NCBI GenBank assembly: GCA_036320915.1
Contig: JAXBDG010000006.1
Location: forward strand, 1,984,001-2,048,000
Reading direction: 5' to 3'
DNA length: 64,000 bases
Origin: Linnemannia elongata
Lineage: Eukaryota; Mortierellomycota; Mortierellomycetes; Mortierellales; Mortierellaceae
Position 1 is the first letter of the stretch. Every line of letters starts with the position of its first letter. The position numbers and the translations under genes are program-made. This document shows, piece by piece, positions 55,693 through 64,000 of the stretch. The notes under the pieces were generated by a model that was not told where the DNA came from, ran no database searches, and saw nothing but the letters and a program-made list of their open reading frames with translations.

Positions 55693-57395
55693 CTACCAGC
55701 GCTCGTCAACATCAACGCTAACCTCCTTCACCTCGCGGTGGATCACAACCTTGTGTACGCCAGTATGTCCAATGGTCTCATGGCCTGCACCACCCAAATA
55801 CGCTCTCTCAACTGGCAATGGGAAACTGCTACTCTGGCCGCCCTCAGACCACGGTGTCTCACCCTTGGTCTTCTCCTTCTCTGGTACGACAATAGCAGTA
55901 GGATCCTCTAACTTTTTCTCCTCAGTCGAAGGAGAAGTGGCAGTGGTGGTCGAGGCGTCCGTTGTTTCCATCTCTGTTGGTGTTGCGTTCGTGACCGAGG
56001 TATTCTTTGTCGTCATGTCTGGCTTTGACCGTCCCTTCAGGCAATCTGTCCAACTGCTCTTGGCTGGTGCTGGTGATGGTGGCGGTACTAGAGTCGTCTC
56101 GCTCGAAGATCCCGCAGCAGCAGTGGCTTCCGCCTCGGCCTTAGCAGCCTTCTTGACACTCTTTGCAGACCTAGACCTAGCAAATCCGCAACAAGTTCTC
56201 GGCTTCTCGCCCGGCAACAACGGCAACGGCTTCGCGCCGGTGCCCAACAACCATCCCGTCACAGGTTCCTCATGATGCTTTATCTCCCAAGCAATCCCAA
56301 ACGCAGCGATCACAGGTACAAACGCAATCATAACCCACGTCCCCGCAACCGGATAAAAGGCGTCCGTCGATTGGGAGAGCATGACATGAAAAGTCGTCCG
56401 GAACCCTGTCTGGACAAACATATCGAGTCCAAACATGACAGCGTAGGCACCGCCAAAGGATGTTGCGATGATGACGGCCATGCGTTCGTATCTGTAGGTC
56501 ATGTAACCGCCGAGGATGAGGCAGATCACCAGGACGACATAGCGGAAGATGTAGTTCGTTACGTTGCCTGCAGTAAACAGAACCGCCACCAGCACAAACC
56601 TAAAAAGAATGCGAGATCAGGGAAGTGTAAGTTGAATGGTGCATACAAGATTAAGAAAAAGGTAGGGTCGTATTTTTAGGGTGTGGGCAAGAACTTACGA
56701 TCCATAGGCACCGGTCAAGATGATACCGACATGCCATAGGTAGAACGATACCAGCGCGCCCACAAGGCCGACCGATATCCAAACCAAAAAGTATATTCCT
56801 GAGGATTGGAAGGTACCCGTATTGGAGTTGACAATGATCATAATCATCACCGCCGTGCTCGCTATATATTTCATTCAGTTTTGATGGATGTCAGGTCAAG
56901 TGCGAGGGCAAGTGCATGTGCGAAGCAAAGAGCCAAGGTGAAAGTGTTCGTGTCTTACACCAGACAAGGAATCCTGCGAGCAGCATTGTGAAGCGAATGT
57001 ACTTGTATCCATGCAACACCTCCACTGCTCCGAAAAGAATGAACAGCACTCCATACACGCCTTGCTCCCACGTAAACTTTGACGGTGCTATCGATTGTTA
57101 CGATATTATAAGTGTCCAACAGTTATGTTAGTTCGGTAAGGGTAAAATCTGAATGCACAGATGCATTAGTTAGCCAGAGACAGTGAGCCCTTTAGGTAAA
57201 ATTACCAAGGTAATCGGGTGTCGAGAAGGGATCGATCAGGGAAGAATTGGTGCCACTGCTTCTTCCTCCGGCTGCTGCTGCCTCAGCTTGTGGTAGCGGG
57301 GCTGCAAGTGTGGTATTTACATTGTAGAGGAGACAGATCATCCATGCTGCAGTGGCAACACGGAGAGAGAGTTCACTCCTCCTTGATGGTGCCAT
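55693..57395 (-). CDS. Multi-pass membrane protein, DUF4203 / TM7S3-TM198-like
   Basis: Seen: four exons, 57395-57206, 57087-56959, 56861-56699 and 56599-55693, totalling 462 codons plus stop. A signal peptide (VATAAWMICLLYNVNTTLAA) is followed by a short extracellular stretch. About seven hydrophobic helices come between residues 70 and 270, with GVYGVLFILFGAVEVLHGYKY in the first and FGGAYAVMFGLDMF in a later one. The C-terminal 180 residues are cytosolic and disordered, rich in K, A, T, P and E, with a Cys pair (TCCGF). Known: the DUF4203 domain occurs in fungal and animal TM7SF3/TMEM198-like proteins of unclear function. Inferred: a plasma-membrane or vacuolar protein. Identification rests on topology and the Gly-rich first helix, so it is moderate. 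Confidence 0.72.
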
Positions 57396-58726
57396 TGTTG
57401 GTGTGTTGAAGTATGGCAGGTAGTTAGATACAAGAAAAAATACAAAGTAAAATAAGAATAATGAAGGATAGTGAGATCTCTGAGAACTGAGAGTTGGAGG
57501 TTCAGAGGTATGATGGTGGCGTGGATGGATAATGCGCGGATTGTGTGGTCATTACAAGGTAGAGGGGGAGGAAAGGACGAGAGAGCTGCAGTCGTTACAA
57601 AAGGGTGCTCGTGGAGGTAAAAAGAGGGTCCGAAGTGTGAGACGAGGAGTTCTTTTGGTGAGGTATGTGAAGCAGGCTCTGAATGTGGAGGAGGAAGAAA
57701 ATAGAAAAGGGAAGAAAGATGAATAGTCGTTAAAGACCTCTGTAGTGGACCAGGGGGACAGAGGAAAGGTCAAAGAGGAAGAAGGAGAGGAGGAGGAGGA
57801 AAGAGAGAAAGAAGGACAAAGAGGTGCAGCTTGCTGTTCCCGTCGCATTCTTTCTTTTATTCTTGACGGATAAAAAGAGAGGCTGTTTGTATGTGGGTGT
57901 CATTGTTGACAAGTTGTGCCATTATCATCGATGACCCCTCTGACACTCGAGTACAACAGGTGGAGTTTTGACAGGCGTTTGATTTGAAGTAAGAGAGAGG
58001 AAGGGAGGGGGAGGACAAAGGCCCAGGGGGTCAAGAGGAAAGAGAGACTTGCTATTGTGCATCATGAGGTCGAGCAGGGTGTCAGGTCATGTTGTCCCTT
58101 CATAGCACGCTTTTGCGTGGTTGTCTGTCTTCTGTCTTCTCCTTTTTTCTCGATCTGAGCTGGCGTAGTGGTACTCCTATTTCACAGGAGGTGTACCTGA
58201 ACAAAGAAATAGGGGTTACAAAAAATCATACAAACAAACAACAACAACAACAACATCCTTCATCCCTTTCTTTCACCTTTCTTCGAGACTGACCAAGTGC
58301 ATAACTTCTTCCGGAGAGAGGACAGAGGGGATAAATAACCAGCTTACTGAGGTTCAGTAACATCCAAGCAACTTCTAGGAACAACATAAGGACAAACAAA
58401 GCTCCGGGATGGATCGACGGATCAAAGAAAGGCATCGTTTAAAGAATACGCCACCAACCATTAAACCATTAATCAGCCAATCACGTCCTGCCAAAATGAA
58501 CTGAGGTGTCACACTTCTTGAGCAAGGGCCACGTTTATGCGGAAGTGAACACGGCCTTGTTCTTATTGCTTCCATTTTTTTCTCTCGCTTACCTCGGTTC
58601 GATAATTCTTCTTCACCTTTCTTTCCCACCACCAACAACAACAACCAACAACAACAACCAGCAACAACAACCAGCAACAACAACTCTCAGGAAACTAAAC
58701 CACAGCACATCAGCTTTCAACACGAC
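57396..58726. other. Divergent intergenic region, 1.3 kb
   Basis: Holds the promoters of the DUF4203-like gene (-) and Sec66 (+). It contains purine-rich blocks at 57570-57830 and CAACAA repeats at 58238-58254 and 58632-58682, the latter immediately before the Sec66 ATG. No gene was recognised. Confidence 0.5.
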
Positions 58727-59666
58727 ATGGGTTCAACTTCAGTCTGGGTTGCCATCACCTACATAGGAGGATGGATTCTCTCCATGCGAATCTTTGGTTA
58801 CTTTTGGAAGAAGAGAAAACTAGGTAAATAAAGCAATGGCAGCCACACTCAACTCACACTTGAACAAACCGCGTCCCTTTTTCAACCAAGTAAGGCACCT
58901 AGCATCTCTAACCATCTCTGCCTCTCTCTCTCTCCCTTTCTCGCTCTCTGTCTCAACGACATCCATATCAGCAATCAACAACGCCGAACCCTGGTTCGCA
59001 GAAAACATCCCCAAATCCCAATACATCGCCCTTCTCCAACAAACCAACCCCGAAGCCACCGAAACCCAACTCAAAGCTGCCCTCCTCCGTCGAGCCGTTG
59101 AAGGGGTCGTTCGGGTCCTGTCAATGCGAGAGGATAAACAGGTCTTGGCGAGTTTGGTCAAACAGGGAACGGTGGGGGACGATATCTGGATGGAATTTAC
59201 ATTGTCGGAGAAAGAGCTCGAGCAGGAGATTGTGGAGATTGTTGCAGAGGCTAATACGTTCAAGGAAGGGTGGGGGCAGACTATCCTTCAGACTGCTAGC
59301 GAGGTGGTAAGTATGAGCGTGGGTTGGGAAAAATGAGCAAAAAGGATTTCATGGTTAGCTGTTTGTTTTCTGACAAAATTGACACGAGGCACCTAATGTT
59401 ATTTGTTGCTGTTGTAATAGTTGATGCACGAGAAGAACAAACAAACGGAACAGGAGATGAAAGTAAAGCAGGAAGAGCAGGCGCGGCAAAAGGCGCTCAA
59501 GGAGGAACGCAAGGAACAGACTAGGTTGACCAACGAAAAGAATCGCGAAGCACGTTTGGAAAAGGAGCGTGCCAAGGCTTTGCAGGAACTCTTGACCGAG
59601 GACACTCCTCCCAAATCACCCACCAAGAAGCCCGCTTCCCCCAAGGCTCCCAAGCGTAAGAAGTGA
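58727..59666 (+). CDS. SEC66: Sec66 (Sec71), subunit of the Sec62/63 ER translocation complex
   Basis: Seen: three exons, 58727-58823, 58972-59306 and 59421-59666, totalling 225 codons plus stop (yeast Sec66 has 206). One membrane helix (VAITYIGGWILSM) near the N-terminus is followed by KKRK. The conserved cytosolic part has LKAALLRRAVEGVVRVLSM, GTVGDDIWMEF and EANTFKEGWGQTI. The C-terminus is a charged coiled coil rich in K, E and Q ending in basic PKRKK. Known: Sec66 anchors Sec72 and supports post-translational translocation of secretory proteins with Sec62 and Sec63. The stop is only 62 bp from the stop of the convergent monooxygenase gene. Confidence 0.9.
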
Positions 59667-59684
59667 ACTCTGCGTAAGCATTTC

Positions 59685-59690
59685 AATAAA
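59685..59690 (+). terminator. Polyadenylation signal AATAAA of SEC66
   Basis: AATAAA 19 bp after the SEC66 stop, in the 62-bp gap to the convergent gene. Cleavage 10-30 nt downstream would end the transcript inside or beside the neighbour's last exon. Confidence 0.5.
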
Positions 59691-59728
59691 GCAATAACGT
59701 CATGTTGACACAGCGCGCGCCTTTATAT

Positions 59729-61612
59729 CTATTGTTCTCGAGTGTCATGTCGCGTTGCTGTAAATAATTGAGGGCTATAGTTTGACAATCGGTAGCGAAA
59801 CTCTGCCAAAGTGCCACTCCAGAAACTGATCCCCATTCCGGCTTTGGTGGGCGGCTGGCGCTTCTTTTGAGGAAAGTCAACGACGACTGGTGCTGGAGGA
59901 GGCTGCCGAGATGCTGCTGATAGAGCAGTACGCCGCAGGGCTAGACTGGCAAACTTGTAGGTCGCCTTTTCTGTGATCTCCATGGACGCATAGTCGTTCT
60001 CCATCATGGTCGAGAGGGACTTGATCATGAACATGACCTGTGCTTCAACCACACTTGTCACGGACTGGTGGACTATTTTGATGAGGAAGGAAAGTAAGGA
60101 TAGGTTTCATGATGTGTTGATTTAGGTCATTGTCGCGCATATATCTATGAGTCAGTACAAGGAAGAAGAGGTGCTTACAGGATCCGGACATGGGTCCCCA
60201 GGCCATGAAAAAGTTGGGCGCCCGAGGTGTACAAGTCCCAAAATAAGTCCTCGCCACCGGCCTCCAAGTATCTGTAACATCCATCCCTCCCCGCCCAATC
60301 CAATATCCCTTTGGAAATCTCAAGGGTACCGCAAACCCCGTCGCCAAAATAAGCACATCCAACATCTGCGTCATCCCATCCGCAGTCGTGATCCTGTTTC
60401 CCTCGACTTTGACAATCGCCTCACGGTGGTACTCCACATGGTCTTGTGTCAGTGACGAGTAATAGTTGTTGGAAAGCACCGTCCGTTTGGATCCGAGCAC
60501 GCGAGTGGGTGTTAGTTTTGCGCGCAGGACTGGGTCTGGGATTTGACGGTATCGGTGCCACCATGCTGTGAGGGAGATGATGGCGCGGTGGAGGGCAGAG
60601 TACCAGGTAAGGCTGAAGTAGACCAGGAATGTACTGTCGAGGGCGTAGTACATGAAGGTGGTGTAGAGGAAGTAGAAGAGGGGCATCTTGCGGAAGAGGA
60701 ACTTCCAGGTGGTGGAGTAGGTGTCGTCGAATTGAGGGGTGACATATCCTGGATTACGGCCGTATACATGAAGGACCTTGACCTTGCTGTCCGCCACCTT
60801 GGGTATAATTTGTATCGCGCTATGAGCAGGTAAGGTTTAACAAAGGTTAGTGGGACACTCCAGTTGACAAACAGCATCCTCATCCACATACCCTCACATT
60901 ACAATGGAGCAGACAAAAATACCTGGCATTGACACCAACAACACCCACACGTTTGCCAGTCAAATCCACATCATGCCGCCACCTAGCAGAATGCCACTTC
61001 GCTCCCCGAAACCCCTCAAACTCCTGCGGGATCATCGGTATATTGAAGAACCCCGTCCCATGCATCACAACATCGGCCTCATACACCCCTTCCTTCCCCG
61101 TCCGCAAATTACTCCACTCCAGCGCCCATTTCTTGCGATCCTCCCTCCACTGCATCCGGTTGATCTTTGTATTGAACACAACGTTGTCATAGAGATTGTA
61201 GGCACGGGCGGTCGACTGCAGGTATTCCAGAATCTCGGCCTGAGGTGCATATTTGCGGGACCATTCGTAGTTGGGTGCAAAGGAGAGGCTGTAGAGGTGC
61301 GAGAGGTTGTCGCAAGCACAGCCTGGGTAGGAGTTGAGAAGCCAGGTTCCTCCGAGATCGGATTCGGCCTCAAAGATCTTGTAGGTTGTCAATTGGAGCA
61401 TGCGTTGAAGCTGGATTGCGGCGCATATCCCGGAGAGTCTATTGGAGAAAAAGATATGCGTAGGGCAACAATATAGAGGGCGTTAGTGGTGAAGGCGTAT
61501 ACTTGTCTGTGAATGAAGGTTTGCTTGACATTGGTCTGTGTAATGTTTACCCTCCACCAATGATGGCTATCTCTGGTGTAGATCCATCGCTAAAAGTCTT
61601 TGTAAATCCCAT
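59729..61612 (-). CDS. Flavin-containing monooxygenase, Baeyer-Villiger type
   Basis: Seen: four exons, 61612-61551, 61438-60923, 60819-60179 and 60072-59729, totalling 520 codons plus stop. The FAD Rossmann motif IAIIGGGLSGICAA spans the first intron. ESDLGGTWLLNSYPGCACD is the typical second block. The fingerprint F-x-G-x3-H-x3-W (164-174) is present, with Arg rather than Pro or Asp after the Trp. The NADP motif VGVVGVNASA spans intron 2. LDVLILATGFAVPLRFP is the second dinucleotide-binding block. Known: these enzymes use NADPH and oxygen to convert ketones to esters or to oxidise N and S atoms. A hydrophobic stretch (FYFLYTTFMYYALDSTFLVYF) in the middle suggests membrane association. No other biosynthesis genes flank it; the substrate is unknown. 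Confidence 0.92.
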
Positions 61613-62439
61613 GATTTGAAGGTGGATTGAGGAGTGACAACAACAAAATAAGAGTCGCGAAAAAGAAAGGGCTAGTCGGGATAGGTGGGAAGAGGAACAA
61701 AGAAAGTACAGAACGAGGAGTAGAAGTGGAGGAAAAAAGGAGTGTGGGAGAAGAAGAAAAGAAAGGAAAGGAGAGAGGAAAGGGCGACCCTTTTTGTACC
61801 ACTCTTTTTCTTTCTCATCTATTTTTTCCTCTTTCTTCTGGTGTCTGTGGGTGCATGATTTTTTGTTCAAAGCGGCGGTCGACCTGGTCTCATGATACTA
61901 CTCCCACATTCTCAAACAAAGGAAAAATTGCGTCCAGATCAGACCGCCCTCCTCACTCGCTCACTCGGCGTTGACGTGCCATTGGATTGGTGTGGACTTT
62001 TCTTTTCCAAGAACAAAAGAACGAACACGATCGGACGTGAGGGGATGAATAGACTTGGCTTGACGAAGCACACGTTTGTCACTTTTTGTTATCCCTTGTA
62101 CACCTTTTGTATCCCTTGTACCATGTAATCGTGCAGCTAGGAGCAGTAAGGACCTAAAAAAAAAAACAAGGGACAACTGCAGCATAGCTTCAATTCTTCG
62201 AAAGGAATGATTTGATATGCTCCTTGACTTGCCTTGCCTGGCCCTTGGTTGTGGACCCTTGGATCTACGAGAAAAGAATGCCCTTAAGCGTGCCTGAACG
62301 TGGATGATCTCCAAGCCAAGCCACCCCCACCCAGAAGTCGCTCTCCTTTCCTTCAACCCCTTCGTTGGGTTTAAAAGGGGTCGAGTGGAAGAACAGTTCT
62401 CACACTTGACCATCAACAAGACTCAATTACAACCCAACC
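61613..62439. promoter_or_regulatory. Divergent promoter region of the monooxygenase and MKT1
   Basis: 827 bp. A/G-rich on the plus strand at 61640-61790. A palindrome-like run of TATCCCTTGTACACCTTTTG units is repeated at 62090-62120. No TATA box was recognised. Confidence 0.5.
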
Positions 62440-64000
62440 ATGCCTGTGCGACACCTCGACTGTAAGGAAACACATAGCTATGGAATAGCAGTCATCGGGC
62501 GCACATGGGAGCGCTGTACTCAAGCTCAATGGAAGAAACTCAGTGGACTGCACAGTCTGCGTTGTTTTGCACACACAAGACGCGGGATGCAATAGTTGCT
62601 CAGATGTCGCGTCAAACAACAGTACATCAATGCCTGCTCTCTTCCATCAACTAACGTGGCGTCGCTCTACAATCCCTCATTGCGAATGAATGCATGCATA
62701 GTTTACACGAATCAGAAGAACCTGATCTCGGTCCAACCCCTGTCAACCCTCAAGGATATCCGTTTAGGCATCGATGGCAATGTGTGGCTCAAGAAGATTA
62801 TATCGCAGGCAGCTTCGGAGCAGTACTTGGCCGGTATTGGAGGCACTCCTTCGTGCATGCGCAAGGCTATCGAGAAGGAGCTCGAGGGATTCAAGTATGT
62901 CCATCACTCAGGAAGCAGATTGTGTGATCTATCTATCGGTCCACTTTGATCACTTCGCAAGTACAAGACAGTGCGAGCCTGACTGCATGCCACGCAGCCT
63001 CTAACACCAAATGCCTTTGCTTTCCAAATGATAGGGCTGCTTCAATTCACCCAATGTTTGTGTTCTCAGGGCTCGCTTTGATCCGCAAGGACAAGTCATA
63101 CGTCAACGACGACGTCAAGATGGTCAAGAGGAACGCTGCATGGGATGCCGTCAACGCTGGAAAGATGGATCTGGCTCTCTCCTCCTGGAGCTCGTCGTAT
63201 GTTGTACATCAACCCGATTTAATCCACCTTGTTATCAGGATCCTCAAGGAAAACAACATCGACTACATGAGGGCTCCCTACGGCGCCGGTGCACAGGTGT
63301 GTGTTCGCAACCACCGATCGATATCTTTGATTCGACTCAACGGAAATGAATCTTGCGAACATTTGACAATTGATGCGAATATTCTACGCCCCCCCCCCCC
63401 TTTTGAAAAAACCTGGATAGCTCGTGTACCTTGAACGGAACCCCAAGCAGATCATCCATGCGACCTATGCAGGATCAGAGTTGCTCATGTTCGACATTGA
63501 CCGTGTCATTACCTCGATCGACTTTACGAAGCAGACCTTCTCAGTTATCTCAAAGAAGGCTGTCCTCCAAGATCTGATGCTGTCCGACGACCAATTCTTG
63601 GACCTCTGTATTCTCGCTGGATTTGAATACTGCATAACTTTCCCACCACTCGCTACTGAGGGTGCGTTCGCCTTCAAGAGCATCCACGATTTGCTGCAAC
63701 AACACAGGACCGGATTCAATGCTGTCAAGGCATACGCAGAGTCACCCCAGGTATGACTCCGTAACCACCCTACTTTCGTAAAAAAATCAAGAGCCGTGCG
63801 CATTCTTCAAAGGAGGAGGGCCCTATAACTAATTCCAAGATGGTTTTTGAACATCAAATAGGTTATCAAGAGCAACTACGTGGACCAGTTCTGTAGAACG
63901 CGATGCGCCATGCGACACCAGCCAATTTTGACCGACGAAGGACACGTCGAGCCCATGAATGTGGCACACGCACCAAATGACATTCACGAGTTCATCGGAT
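62440..64000 (+). CDS. MKT1: Mkt1-type XPG-fold post-transcriptional regulator (3' part off the window)
   Basis: Seen: exons 62440-62461, 62702-62894, 63035-63296, 63421-63750 and 63862->64000, about 315 codons so far. Exon 1 encodes only MPVRHLD plus one base. Next come LGIDGNVWLKKI, the N-terminal XPG block, and AIGG-like AGIGGTPSCM, then IHPMFVFSGLAL. The internal XPG part follows: LLMFDIDRVITSID and LQDLMLSDDQFLDLCILAGFEY. The window ends within NDIHEFIG, which in yeast Mkt1 opens the C-terminal MKT1 domain. Known: Mkt1 with Pbp1 associates with polysomes and regulates specific mRNAs; it has an XPG nuclease fold lacking nuclease residues. A 42-bp GT...AG stretch (63197-63238) reads through in frame and probably is coding. 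Confidence 0.88.

Overview
The window is nuclear DNA of a filamentous fungus. Nearly every gene is split by short GT-AG introns, mostly about 80-150 bp. Intergenic DNA is pyrimidine-rich with long poly(A)/poly(T) runs. The gene set is fungal: Mid1, Prm1, Nem1, Msp1, Sec66, Mkt1, an SR splicing factor and biotin-protein ligase. The mix of yeast-like orthologues, high intron density, a bromodomain-kinase and serine beta-lactamase-like hydrolases would fit an early-diverging fungus of Mortierella type. That placement is an inference from gene style, not something the sequence proves. No rRNA, tRNA, CRISPR array or transposase was recognised.

Layout. 1-1763 (-): ferric reductase/NADPH-oxidase-like flavocytochrome, cut by the left edge. 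1764-5249: gene-poor. 5250-12935 (-): four genes in one direction: PhnP-like metallo-beta-lactamase hydrolase, Prm1 fusion protein, CXXC zinc protein (DUF866/CZIB) and MutY adenine glycosylase. 13405-18829 (+): Mid1 calcium-channel subunit and Nem1-type phosphatase. 19296-23504 (-): SR splicing factor and a secreted repeat protein. 23505-26911: gene-poor, pyrimidine-rich. 26912-31477 (+): a large protein joining a bromodomain to a protein-kinase domain. 31895-33037 (-): probable GPI-anchored protein. 35014-41685 (+): MFS transporter, Msp1 AAA ATPase, biotin-protein ligase. 41903-46719 (-): tandem pair of serine beta-lactamase-like proteins. 47525-57395 (-): single-pass membrane protein with an acidic tract, anoctamin, class V aminotransferase, DUF4203-like membrane protein. 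58727-59666 (+): Sec66. 59729-61612 (-): flavin monooxygenase. 62440-64000 (+): Mkt1, cut by the right edge.

The genes do not form one pathway. They are mainly housekeeping and membrane-biology genes: ER and lipid homeostasis (Nem1, anoctamin, Sec66, Msp1), cell surface and calcium (Mid1, Prm1, secreted proteins) and RNA regulation (SR protein, Mkt1). The most unusual items are: the bromodomain-kinase, whose usual VAIK lysine looks replaced and which has a lysine at the position used by WNK kinases; the beta-lactamase-like pair, one copy of which lost two of three active-site motifs; and a secreted protein built of four approximate repeats plus a Q-rich tail.

Exon boundaries were worked out by hand from GT/AG signals, reading frame and family resemblance. 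Each multi-exon model given as complete sums to a whole number of codons. Transcript ends and alternative splicing cannot be seen.
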